From Enoplolaimus lenunculus (taxonomy: Eukaryota; Nematoda; Enoplea; Enoplida; Thoracostomopsidae), in NCBI GenBank assembly GCA_030248215.1, contig JASANG010002309.1, forward strand, positions 62,001-126,000: a stretch of 64,000 nt of DNA. The letters run 5' to 3'. The notes under the pieces are model-generated. The model was given only the letters and a program-made list of their open reading frames with translations, was not told the DNA's origin and did no database searches. Each line of letters opens with the position of its first letter. Position 1 is the stretch's first letter. Positions 23,901-33,721 of this stretch are shown here, piece by piece. The position numbers and the translations under genes were made by a program.

Positions 23901-26463
23901 TTATATTGCTTTTAACCTTAATAATTATTGAAATAGTTTAAAAAGTCCTAATTTTGTCTGGTCAATTAAGCTAATATGCAAATTAACTATTAGCTAACTA
24001 TTCAATTATCGGTTTTGGAGGTTTGTAAACAATTTAGTCAAATTCCTCGCACCTAAAAACCATTTAACGCTGAAATTATATTGCTTTTAACCTTAATAAT
24101 AGTGAAATATTGTAAAAAGTCCTAATTTAGGCTTATTAAACTATGCTAATATGCAAATTATCTATTAGCTAACTGCCCAATTATCGGTTTTGGATGTTTT
24201 TAAACAGTCTACGCAGATTCCTCGCACCCAAAAATCCTTTAATGCTAAAATTAGATTGCTTCTAACAGTAATAATTAGTGAAATATTGCGGAAAGTCCTA
24301 ATTTAGGCTTAATTAATTATGCAAATTAGCCTGTAGCTAATAAACGGCTTAAAATTTTCAAACCCCAATGCGAGGTTAACACCCCAGGATAATTGGCTTT
24401 CAAACAAAAAAGTTTATCAAAATCGGTTCAGCCGTTCCTGAGATTCTTTTCGGACGGACGAACATCCACCTTTCGACCCCCAAGTACAAAACATAAAACG
24501 CTTCGCGAAACTCCTAGCTTCGCTCAACTACGTTAAAATTCCACACAGCTATACAATTCACGTAATTTTGGTTCTGAACAATTGAAAAACTGTTTCACTC
24601 ATAGTAGTTCTAGCACTCTTTTCTGACTAGCTTTCTGTAGATAATTTTAAAAAATAATATAACATCTCAAGTCGCACAATACTTACCGGCTACGCGTGGA
24701 CTTAAATTTGAGCTGGCTATAATTCGCGCTATTTCACCAAACCGATTTGATGACGTCATATTTGAAGAGTTGGAAGTAGATCGACCTTGGCGTATAGAAC
24801 GCGTTGGCAACCCATCGCTATTTGGCCGCAATGTTTCGCTCGCTGCTGTTCCAGCCAACGAGACAGCCTTTTTGTTGCTACGATAGCGTTGCAATGGCGA
24901 CGAAGTTACCGGTTTCCTACTAGTGCCCCAACAACCAGCGTATAAACTTGAATGTGTACCAATAGCGAGTCTAGGATCTCTAAGAGGACTACGGCTACTT
25001 AATTCTGAAGTTACATGTTCATGCTGACGGTTGTGATTATTAGCAGAGTGGGAAGAATCTGTAGAATGACCAACAGACTTCTTTTGGTGATGCGCGATAT
25101 GGCTTTCCGGTGCGCTTGTGCTTTCGTGCATTAAATTTGACGACGAACGGTGCATAATCTCATGAGCTAAATCATACATTTTATGAATAAAAATCACATA
25201 CTGATATGCGCCAGAAAAGAAATTGATAGAATTCCAACTGACTGATATATGCAAAATGTATCGGAAAAGAACCGACAATTTTTTTGCAGTGCCGATGCCG
25301 ATACTCAGAAAAAGTGTCGATTATTACCCATGGTGCGACCGGATATGAATTTACCGGATACCGGAACCGGATAAGGATTGTGCAGTTTCTACCGTAGCCG
25401 GATACGGATAGTGGATTTTCTACCGGAACCGGACACTAATCGGATATAGCATCTAAACTTGTGCATTATTTGAACTTCTTCACTTGCCCAGAAATGCTAT
25501 TGCAGCATGTTGTTAAAGACGCTCACTTGTAAAAAGCAGATTTATGAAATTTGGAACCACTGCCGTAAATATCTGGTATACGGTACGTTTATATGGGACT
25601 CCGGAACCGGATACAGAGATTTTTTCCAGATATTAAACCTTATGCGGATATCTAATCGCACCTTGAAATATACTGCAAAATACTAACGTAAAATTATTAA
25701 TACAGTGATGAGCCTAAAAGTGAAAACCCCCGTTTTGTGGTCATTGGTTTAATTCATTATAAGTAGTGACTTTTCTAAACCCAATACCCCTCACCTTGTC
25801 GTCTATAAGAATGGCCACTCTTTCGCGGAGATATCTTTATAGTCAGCGGAGGCACCGATTGTGTTGGTGGCGACCTATAAAACAAACTAGAAGGTAATTT
25901 AACACAACGATATATTTAAATACACAGGTGAGCATATTTTAGCGCATTTAGCGAAATTCATCTTAATACGGTTCTAATCAAAAGTGAATAGCAACATACG
26001 TTGGTATATTTGTAGTATATATGTACGTATTTAAAAATACTCAAGCAAAAAGCACCGCTTACGTAGCAGCAGTAACGACAGTTGCAGGTGCTGATTTTGT
26101 TGCTGTCGAAATTGAGCTATCTGAGGCACAAAGATTCGTCATATTAGCCATATCGAATTTTTCAGTAGTAGTCGTGCTCGCTTCCGCGTTTAGTCCTGTT
26201 TCCAATAAAACGTCTCGTATGTCATCGTCAGTTGGCGAAGCTTTTATTTCACTGGCCGATGGAGGCAAAGGCAGCGAGCTGCGAAACGGTGGTATGCAGT
26301 GTTCAGGAATATCTAGCAAGCTGGTTCCCACAGCATAGTCATTGCCGCTATGTAAACCGCCTCTTTCGCTGCACTGCTGCGAATTAATTGAAGTAGTAGT
26401 CAATTCCAAATGTTCTCTTAAGTGTAGTGGTACCACCCGCGGATCGCGCGGAACTGACCCCAT
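11199..26463 (-). CDS. RSBN1: RSBN1/KDM9-type JmjC-like histone H4K20 demethylase, greatly enlarged
   Basis: Homologue of round spermatid basic protein 1, whose family (human RSBN1/KDM9, worm DPY-21) removes methyl groups from histone H4 Lys20 in the nucleus. Exons on the minus strand: 26463-26063, 25874-25795, 25166-24687, 23018-22300, 21679-16025, 14404-14274, 13842-13666, 13463-13290, 12951-12748, 12419-12311 and 11630-11199 (stop). All phases agree; the total is 8,562 nt, about 2,853 residues. The conserved C-terminal domain starts near [14 protein letters not shown] and runs through [73 protein letters not shown] and [18 protein letters not shown] and the His of VIHQF fit the Fe(II)-binding HxD...H set. 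The N-terminal 2,200 residues are Ser/Thr-rich and disordered-looking. The donor after 13290 (GTGGGC) is weak. The start ATG (26463-26461) follows an in-frame stop, but an earlier 5' exon is possible. Confidence 0.88.
11815..11935. repeat. Trinucleotide microsatellite (ATC)n then (ATT)n
   Basis: About 15 ATC units at 11822-11868 pass into interrupted ATT/GTATT units to about 11933. It lies in the last intron of the RSBN1-like gene. The poly-Ile/Leu open frame over it is an artefact of the repeat. Confidence 0.9.
14848..15424. mobile_element. hAT-like MITE, 'CTCGG' family, 577 bp
   Basis: Ends CAGGGATGGGCGGTCTCGGT and ACCGAGACCGCCCATCCTCG are inverted. Flanking 8-bp sequences GCACACAC (14840-14847) and GCACAAAC (15425-15432) match at 7 of 8 positions, as expected for an aged hAT target duplication. 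It is non-coding and lies in the intron between the giant exon and the next RSBN1 exon. Confidence 0.8.
15470..16018. mobile_element. 'GAGCGAAGC' repeat copy abutting the RSBN1 giant-exon donor
   Basis: Truncated copy of the element found in fuller form at 23583-24528 and reversed at 59948-60745. It carries the hallmark block GTTTATCAAAATCCGTTC, CATCCACTTTTCGACCC and an AGTTTCGCTTCGCTCAAT end. That end lies about 5 bases inside the intron from the GT donor at 16024-16023. Confidence 0.75.
16025..21679 (-). other. RSBN1: Giant 5,655-bp internal exon of the RSBN1-like gene
   Basis: Acceptor AG at 21681-21680, donor GT at 16024-16023, phase 0 on both sides, 1,885 codons without a stop. The exon is rich in Ser, Thr, Asn, Lys and Asp and has a Gly/Asp run around 19860-19945. 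Toward its 3' end it carries many QT-type short motifs (17490-18640) and finishes with the beginning of the conserved RSBN1 domain ([10 protein letters not shown]). The open frame continues about 43 codons into the intron (to 15896), but those codons come from a dispersed repeat and are not part of the protein. Confidence 0.85.
22065..22215. mobile_element. Degenerate GGAATTC-type MITE fragment
   Basis: Opposed AGGAATT / GGAATTCC-like motifs in the intron before the giant exon resemble the CCGGAACC family, without sharp ends. Confidence 0.3.
23140..23280. mobile_element. Short MITE with AGGGTGTAAAGCGGAA ends
   Basis: The left end AGGGTGTAAAGCGGAACTGA is inverted against GGAATTCCGGCTGCACCCC at the right. 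About 135 bp, in an RSBN1 intron. It is a small relative of the AGGGTGCAACCGG family at 52402 and 61269. Confidence 0.6.
23281..23503. mobile_element. Short copy of the 'GAGCGAAGC' repeat
   Basis: Begins near AGTCGTAGTGGGACTACATG and ends with CGCTCGGAGTTTCACTTCGC. It has a single internal repeat unit instead of the five in the neighbouring long copy. Confidence 0.7.
23583..24528. mobile_element. Long copy of the 'GAGCGAAGC' repeat with about five internal units of roughly 170 bp
   Basis: Starts AGTCGTAGTGGGACTACATT and ends CGCTTCGCGAAACTCC. Internal units recur with a common TATGCAAATTA block at about 23640, 23802, 23967, 24140 and 24316, followed by a 'CGGTTTTGGAGGTTTGTAAAC' type stretch and a CTCGCACC-AAAA block. 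There is no coding capacity. A reversed copy is at 59948-60745. The class is unknown to me; a non-autonomous element with an internal satellite is the best description. It occupies the intron between RSBN1 exons 3 and 4. Confidence 0.75.
25190..25330. mobile_element. Degenerate MITE with TGCCGATGCCGAT motifs
   Basis: Closely similar to 33390-33530: both run AATTGATAG(A/C)ATTCCAACTG through TTTTTTGCAGTGCCGATG to GATTATTACC. A third, more distant copy lies near 40905-41020. Confidence 0.6.
25331..25669. mobile_element. MITE with GGTGCGACCGGATAT ends
   Basis: Left GGTGCGACCGGATATGAATT and right GGATATCTAATCGCACC are inverted, with many CCGGAACCGGATA motifs. About 340 bp, in the intron between RSBN1 exons 2 and 3. 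Confidence 0.65.
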
Positions 26464-27377
26464 TAAATGCGCTTGCAAATTCGGTATGCGTATTTACATC
26501 TAACTACTATCACGTTAAATGCCATATAGTGGCTATTCGAGCAACTGATGTTGAAAGCTGTTGAAATAACGAGTATAAAAGAATAGTCTGTGTACCTACC
26601 TATTTGTTTATTAAGATACAAGACAATCAATGTCGGAATTTACAATTTACCGGAACCGGAACCGCTGTTTAAACAAATTACCGGAAACGGAACCGGAAGA
26701 TGAAAAATACATGCCACCGAAAACTACATTTTAATTTTCTTTTTTGCAATATTATTGGTGAAATAACCTTTACTTTAAGATAGGTATTTACTTTATCTGC
26801 TGTATTTTAAATTTTCATAATCCAGGAAAGCGCAATCTACCTCACCCTAGCGATAGGATAAATATAAGTGGGCTTACCCCCTTTTATCCGAAAACTTTTT
26901 TCAATATTTATTATAAATGTTATGTCACCTCACGTGTTAATTACATTTTGCTTTCAAAATAAATAAAAAATAAATATTTACCAGCATATATAATACTTAT
27001 TCTCTTGCTTAGTAAACTGTTACAACCGGCCGTGTCTATATCAGAACGTTGAGGTTCCCATAAACCGCAGTGTATTACAGATACACCCACACCGAATACC
27101 TTGCAAATCCGACACTACCTTGTAGGTGGCTGTGCCATTCTTAAACCATATTTCAAACTAAAAACTAAAATACAAACTAAAACCAAACCTTAAAACCAGA
27201 CCTTCATGGAGTCCCTGGCTCCATCTAGTCTCTCTTAGAACTTAAGTTAGGCTTAGGTGTTGCTAGGAAGCGTTAGGAATATAAAAATTTGCAATGGCGG
27301 CTGTGTCCACAGTGTACAACTTACCTGGTCCTTGCACGGCCATTGAATAGTGCACCCAATATGCGTGTCTCATGACG
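26464..27377. other. Region upstream of the RSBN1-like start; no gene seen
   Basis: Should hold the RSBN1-like promoter or a 5' non-coding exon. It includes a CCGGAACCGGAACCG stretch at 26650-26700 from a degraded MITE. Otherwise AT-rich with no recognised gene. Confidence 0.45.
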
Positions 27378-27483
27378 AACTTCTCACATACCTAGTGTCA
27401 GAACTGTATGGTTGGGACGATCCCTTTTCCCGAAGTACTGCGAATATATTTGGTTTTTTCCCCTAAAGTTCTGTGAAACATAC

Positions 27484-27556
27484 GGCCACGCCGTAGGAAT
27501 CGGACCTCTGAAGTCTCGCTCATGAGTCGAGCGCGCTACCCATTAACCACGCGGCC
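27484..27556 (-). mobile_element. tRNA-derived SINE module
   Basis: On the minus strand it reads like a tRNA: GGCCGCGTGGTTAATGGGTA (A-box region), then a B-box-like GGTCCGATTCC. There is no 3' acceptor pairing, so it is not a functional tRNA gene. Copies lie at 30292-30350 and 31435-31495. Confidence 0.6.
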
Positions 27557-28485
27557 GATATCATAATTTCCCCATGTGCTATATTTGAACGAATATGTAT
27601 GTCTTAACGTTACACACTCTGCACATACACAATTTACACCGCGTATACTCACACCTAGCTGAGTGCTACGCAACCGAAATTCCGATTCCGATTGCATAAA
27701 TCGGAATCGTTAGAATTTTGGTAGTTTCGTTTCAGACCTACTTGTTGTGATGTGCTACATAAAAAATCTACATTATTAAACTATTAAATTGTTTTGTTTT
27801 TCTCAGGCTATTTTAAACTGGACCAAAAATTCCAATATGTACAAAAATTTAATTTGCGACTAGCTACATGACTAACCTAGAGTCGTTGTGTAAAACGTAC
27901 TAACTTTATGAAGGTTTCGAGATTAACTTTCACTAGAAAATCAGTTTATAAATATATGACAATTGGCTGGGTTGAAGAGACATGATTTAACCATTTAGTT
28001 CCAACATAGGTTCAGGCTTGTTAATAAAGGTTTTTTTGTTTTTCGAAATTTTAGTCTATAGGGTCAAAAACTGGTACTATTTTTGAGCTTCCAGTCAGTA
28101 ATAAGTGATGAGATAAAGAGTGTGCTCAGGAAATTCATATTTAGAAGCCTTCGGCCTTTAAAATTTAGCATGTTTTCAGTTCTTTAAAGAATGCGAAAAT
28201 CGACTAGGTCGAGTTTTAAAAAAATTTATGCCATATTCCGTAAAATTAACTTCTTGAGTTAAGAAACTATTTTAGATGAAAGGGAATAGATGTGTGGGCT
28301 TTTAAAACTTTCTTGTGTGCTAAATTGGTTAGAAATCGTAAAACTGTCCAATCGAAAAATGCTGGAATCAAAATATGTTAAAAGTACAACATTTAAACCA
28401 AAACTGCCACTAAGGTTATAAATTTACATTAATTTTTTCTTAATATGATATCTAAATTAAGGCTTGAATTTGAAATCCGGGTTTC

Positions 28486-28715
28486 CATGATTGGGTTCAT
28501 GTAAAGAACACGCACGGAATAGTATTATAAGCATATTCCAAAGACTAAACCTAAGCCTAAAGCCTAAACTAAACGTAAGAATGAGCATATTTCTAAGCGT
28601 AAGCGCATGCCTAGCCTTACCAAGCAAAAAAACTAGTATAAAAACTAAACCTACGCTATTGCAGTCCCACAGAAAAATGTTCCATCTCTGATCTTTACAT
28701 GGGCCATCAAAATTT
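28486..28715. mobile_element. 'CTAAGC' MITE, ends ATGTAAAGA(A/T)CA
   Basis: Inverted ends ATGTAAAGAACACGCACGGA and TCTCTGATCTTTACATGGGCC surround an interior of CTAAGCCTAAGC-like hexamers that changes strand in the middle. Same family as 46654, 48193 and 53386. Confidence 0.65.
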
Positions 28716-29325
28716 CTCATTTATGCATGGATATATTTAAATGATTTTTTAATTGTATAGCTACAAATAAAGAAAGTGACGTTTATATAATTGCATTACG
28801 TTGATATAAGGCCTTAAGTCTGATTCACACGAGTAACTTTTTGCAGCGAGAATTCGAAACTGCAACTAGCAAGAAATACGTGCAGCAGCAAGTATTTTTA
28901 AAGGAATACTTTGATTGACCAATCAAACTGCAGGTGCCAGAAATTGAAGCGATTAATAAAGTAGCGTGAATTCAAGTGAATAATTTGGTAGCAGCAAGAA
29001 CTTCAAAGCTGTATTGTGACCAAATGTAAACATGCCAGTTGCATGTGCAAGTTTTTGCTACAAAAACTTGCACGTGAAGTAGCGTGAATTCAAGTGAACA
29101 ATTTGCAGCAGCAAGAACTTCAAAGCTGCATTGTGACCAAATGTGCTCATGCAAGTTGCACGTGCAAGTTTCCGGTTCTGGCACGGAAATACGATGTTTT
29201 CTTCTTTTGTAGAATTTCGATGTTAATTGTGACGTAATTAAAGAATCATGCAGCTGTGATAAGTTGGATAGGCTAGGGTACGACGGTTTTTAGTTCTGAG
29301 TTAGCAGCTAAATTGAGGGACGCTC

Positions 29326-30126
29326 CCATTGCGGTTAAGGACATGGCTAGACTATGTGTGCACCCAATATGCGTGTCTCAGTTACGTATTGTTGTTGTGT
29401 TGTTGTTGGAAAGGGGGAATGTGTCCGGATCTGGGTTGCGTAGATTGACGGAAACCCACTTATGGTTGTCGGTTGACATGCAAATGAGATCGATTGAAAA
29501 TTGTTGCATTTTGTGAATTTTCTTCTGGTTTTGTGAATTACACAGTTTACCTTAAATCGATACGTTGTCGAACAGCTTAGTGTGCTTTACAGTTATTGGA
29601 ATCTAAGATTGCCACGGAAGTTCAATGTGAAGGAAAGGAGCTGTGTGTTATTTTATCTTGTTTTGCGCATAGCGCGGTTGTTTTACGGAGTAATTTGGGG
29701 AAAATTGGAAAACTTAGGGGATACCGGAGAACAGCAGTCTAGTGACTCTAACGGGGTTAGTTTTACTATTCTGCTAGAAATTGGGTCATTCTAACGGGGT
29801 TAGCTTGATCGGAAATTTGTATAACTTTAACAGGGTTAGAGTGTGCCGCTTTTTGGAGAAAACTTGAGAGTTACGGAGCATTGCCAGTTGTGGACTTGCG
29901 GCTGGACTAAATAGAGTCTAGGCAGAAGTGCAACAGATATTGCGAATCGGGCTACGCCAATTATGGCATATTTCGAGTGTCGTTTGCATACTCGATGATA
30001 CAACGGCATTTGAGTGGCGTTAAACATTTATCCGGCCGCACTGCTGAATCAGAGCGATAAGCTTGCATAGAGAGAAAACAGCAAGGAGTTCTGGTTTGGG
30101 GTGTCATAAAGCTAAGAAATCACGAA
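29326..30126. other. Spacer between duplication copies; repeat-derived
   Basis: Non-coding. The part 29680-30070 is related to 6640-7000 (TCTAACGGGGTTAG and TTTATCCGGCCGC landmarks). The short open frames here show no family similarity. Confidence 0.5.
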
Positions 30127-31428
30127 CTTCTCACATACCTAGTGTCAGAACTGTATGGTTGGGATTCTCACATACCTAGTGTCAGAACTGTATGGTTGGG
30201 ACGATCCCTTTTCCCGAAGTACTGCGAATATATTTGGTTTTTTTTCCCCTAAATTTCTGTGAAACATATGGCCACGCCGTAGGAATCGGACTTCTGAAGT
30301 CTCGCTCGCGAGTCGAGCGCGCTACCCATTAACCACGCGGCCGATATCATAATTTCCTCATGTGCTATATTTGAACGAATATGTATGTCTTAACGTTACA
30401 CACTCTGCACATACACAATTTACACCGCGTATACTCACACCTAGCTGAGTGCAACGCAACCGAAATTCCGATTCCGATTGGATAAATCGGAATCGTTAGA
30501 ATTTTGGTAGGTTCGTTTCAGACCTACTTGTTGTGATGTGCTACATAAAAATTCTACATCATTAAACTAATAAATCGTTTTGTTTTTCTCAGGCTATTTT
30601 AAACTGGACCAAAAATTCCAATATGTACAAAAATTTAATTTGCGACTAGCTACATGACTAACCTACAGTCGTTGTGTAAAACGTACTAACCTTATGAAGG
30701 TTTCGAGATTAACTTTCACTAGAAAATCAGTTTATAAATATATGACAATTGGCTGGGTTGAAGAGACATGATTTAACCATTTAGTTCCAACATAGGTTCA
30801 AGCTTGTTAATAAAGGATTTTGCCTAGCCTTACCAAGCAAAAAAACTAGAATAAAAACTAAACCTACGCTATTGCAGTCCCACAGATAAATGTTCCATCT
30901 CTGATCTTTACAAGGGCCATCAAAATTTTTCTCATTTATGCATGGAAAATATTTAAATGATTTTTAATTGTATAGCTACAAATAAAGAAAGTGACGTTTA
31001 TATAATTGCATTACGTTGATATAAGGCCTTAAGTCTTATTCACACGAGCAACTTTTTGCAGCGAGAATTCTAAACTGCAACTAGCAAGAAATACGTGCAG
31101 CAGCAAGTATTTTTAAAGGAACACTTTGATTGACCGATCAAACTGCAGGTGCCAGAAATTGAAGCGATTAATATAGTAGCGTGAATTCAAGTGGATAATT
31201 TGCAGCAGCAAGAACTTCAAAGCTGCATTGTGACCAAATGTGCATATGCAAGTTGCACGTGCAAGTTTCCGGTTCTGGCGCGGAAATACGATGTTTTTCT
31301 TCTTTTGTAGAATTTTCGATGTTAATTGTGGCGTAATTGAAGAATCATGCAGCTGTGATAAGTTGGATAGGCTAGGGTACGACGGTTTTTAGTTCTGAGT
31401 TAGCAGCTAAATTGAGGGACGCTCCCAG
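30127..31428. repeat. Large direct duplication, copy 2, internally deleted
   Basis: Nearly identical to 27378-29325 over 30167-30820 and 30825-31428, with about 560 bases missing between the two parts. Its first 40 bases (CTTCTCACATACCTAGTGTC) are themselves doubled at 30127 and 30166. Confidence 0.8.
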
Positions 31429-31434
31429 GAGGGG

Positions 31435-31655
31435 GAATTGAACCTCGGACCTCGCTCGCGAGTCAAGCGCGCTACACATTACACCACGCGGCCGATATCC
31501 TAATTTCCTCTGGTGGTATATGTGCACGAGTTTGTATGTGTCTTAACATTACACACTCTGCACGTACACAAGGTACACCGCGTATACTCATAGTTTCGAA
31601 CTCGGTCGATAGATTATCAGTCCAGCGCGCTAGCCACTGAGCCACGCCGCCTCAC
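31435..31655 (-). mobile_element. SINE with two tRNA-like modules
   Basis: Minus-strand module 1 (31655-31596) reads GGCGGCGTGGCTCAGTGGCT with an anticodon-loop-like CTGATAA and a B-box-like GAGTTCGAAAC. A linker of about 100 bp follows, then module 2 (31495-31435) with GGCCGCGTGGTGTAATG and GAGGTTCAATTCC. The linker also occurs at the 27.5-kb and 30.3-kb copies. Neither module has a matching acceptor stem. Confidence 0.6.
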
Positions 31656-31659
31656 AATC

Positions 31660-32409
31660 AACTGCTGAGTTTTTCTGTTTTTGTGCTTTATAAGAACCTC
31701 AGCAGTGATTTTTACCGATGTGCAGCATCAGCATGAGGTTATTACTTGTCTCTATTCATCCGCATGTCACAGTAGCTAGGGAAAAACGACAACAACGGGG
31801 CTGTCGGACTTAAAAGAAAGACAAACGAAAGCAAAGGGGAAAAGAAATGAAAATAAATAGTAAACAGATTAAAATTTTTATGCAAAATAGGTAAAGTTGG
31901 GGGCGATGATCCCGCTTGCAATAATCAGTCTTATAATTGGGTTCTGAACATTGTGCTTGTGACGTGTTATGCAGCAGCAGTAAAACCACAGAAGAACCAA
32001 GATACATGTTTATGACGTTGATGTTTTTTATAAGGCATCAAAACCGGAAAACTCAGCAGCTGATTGTAATTTGCATCTCAAATTAGTACGATAACTGGGT
32101 CGGTGGGAATTCGTCTGATTGAAGAACTGCAGGTAGTGCAGTTGAGCTCTTTGCGTGCTGGTTTTATCCGCAATTTTCAAAGTTGCTTTTAATGTTTATT
32201 TTAAAAATTGCTTGTACCATTATTATAGCTGTTTGTTGTTAATTTATAAGTTGTCATAGAATGACGGCATGACTAATTTTCCAAGCCTACACGTTTGCTG
32301 TCTTTTGGCGTGTAATCTCGTCCTTTAATACTAGAAACGTTTTCACTCTGATAGTTTACTATTTTTATTTCGTAATTCTGTGATTCCGTGTCATTATTTC
32401 AATTTGTAT
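31660..32409. other. No gene seen
   Basis: AT-rich sequence downstream of the LINE fragment on its strand. It could be LINE 3' sequence, but nothing is recognisable. Confidence 0.4.
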
Positions 32410-33120
32410 TGGAAGCATCAGGCAAGCCATTCTCGATATCTTGCCAACTTTCTTTGAATAAGTTTCGATTTAAATCTGTGCCACCATACTACTGCTCCAT
32501 AACAGACTACTGGTAAGATTATTGTTCTATATATGAACAAAATATGATCGTCTTATCATAAGAGCTTTGATTCCCATGCTTGTCACATAGTCTAATTGAT
32601 TTTCTACACGAGTTTTCGGTCTATGGCGAATCCTAGCTACTTAACAGATCCTTCAATCATTATATCTGTATTTGCTAATCGGAATCTGAAAGCTGTATCT
32701 AGATTCCATTTTCTAGAAAACATCATAGCTTTGCATTTATTGGAATTTTTTTGCACACCACTAATAAATCTTATTTACCTTTGTTTGAACTGTTCTTGCT
32801 GCTATTATCTCATTTCCCGTGCTACCTACTAGCTATACCTAAATCATCCGAGTATGCATGACCATAAACTAGAGAACTGTTGAACTTCTGTGAAAAATTA
32901 TCTACAACCACTGTCCATAGTGGAGGCGACAATGTTCCCTTTGTGGGCTGCCTCTAACTATTCTATACCTAACCATATCACTGCCTAGTTCCGCTGTAGC
33001 CCATCGGTTACTCAATAATTCAATGAGCCAGTTCTGATCATTCCGGTTTAGCTTGATAGCCTCAAAAATCGTTTTAAAAGAATCTAAGTTAGTGCTATCG
33101 AACGCACCCTTCCCCTAATG
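32410..33120 (-). mobile_element. Decayed LINE reverse transcriptase fragment (Jockey/R1-like)
   Basis: The minus-strand reading contains RT landmarks in order: KGAFDSTNLDS, RGSPQ then (other frame) GTLSPPLWTVVVDNF, the catalytic-type AYSDD, then AMMFSRKW, LGFAIDRKL and CYGAVVWWHR. The frame shifts at least once between RGSPQ and GTLSPP, and several stops follow, so it is dead. There is no 5' endonuclease or poly-A tail visible. The plus-strand open frame at 32596-32832 is its shadow. Confidence 0.8.
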
Positions 33121-33389
33121 TCTATAAAAACACACGCCGTATTGCTCAACGCTGTCCTAGTGCTTTTCCCTTTTTGATATGCATGTTGCTTTTATATATC
33201 CTATTTTGTTTCAACAGAATAATAAATAGATAAGATACTACATTACATCATTATATGAAATAAAGACTTAAACCCTAACCATCATGAACGATTATAATTT
33301 TATAAGAACGGTTCATTTCAAGTAATTTTTTCCAGCAAAAGCGCAAGAGAGATAACAGTTTCCCTGAACAGACACACTGCTATGCGCCT

Positions 33390-33530
33390 AGAAATGAAAT
33401 TGATAGCATTCCAACTGACTGTTATATGTGCAAAAAGTATCTGCAAAGGATCGGCAATTTTTTGCAGTGCCGATGCTGATTCTCACGAAAACTGCCGATT
33501 ATTACCTATGTTGATGCCAATTAATCTGCA
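33390..33530. mobile_element. Degenerate MITE, relative of 25190-25330
   Basis: Shares TTGATAGCATTCCAACTGAC, TTTTTTGCAGTGCCGATGC and GCCGATTATTACC with the copy at 25190-25330. Confidence 0.6.
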
Positions 33531-33721
33531 CATCACCACTTTTTATTAGAATGCTCACACTTTATTATGCCATCCCTTCTTTATCTATGTATCTAAGTTA
33601 TGTTTCGCGACGGATTCTATAAGCTGACAGGTCACTGAGAAATTAAAGTTGTAAAATGTATACGTATTACGTTTTTATTGTGTTTATTTCCAGATAAAGT
33701 CATTAAAATTTATAACCTACA

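Larger units (their letters stand above)
27378..29325. repeat. Large direct duplication, copy 1
   Basis: Begins CTTCTCACATACCTAGTGTC and ends at GGGACGCTCCCA. It matches 30127-31428 closely, but copy 2 lacks the part equivalent to about 28046-28607. Inside are a tRNA-like module (27484-27556), a CTAAGC-family MITE (28486-28712) and a local duplication of about 118 bp (28958-29175). Confidence 0.8.

Noticed and set aside
31596-31655. Functional tRNA gene
   Set aside because: A- and B-box-like motifs are present, but the 5' GGCGGCG has no complementary acceptor strand after the T-arm; it belongs to a SINE.
32596-32832. Plus-strand 78-codon open frame with hydrophobic stretches
   Set aside because: Antisense shadow of the minus-strand LINE reverse transcriptase remnant.
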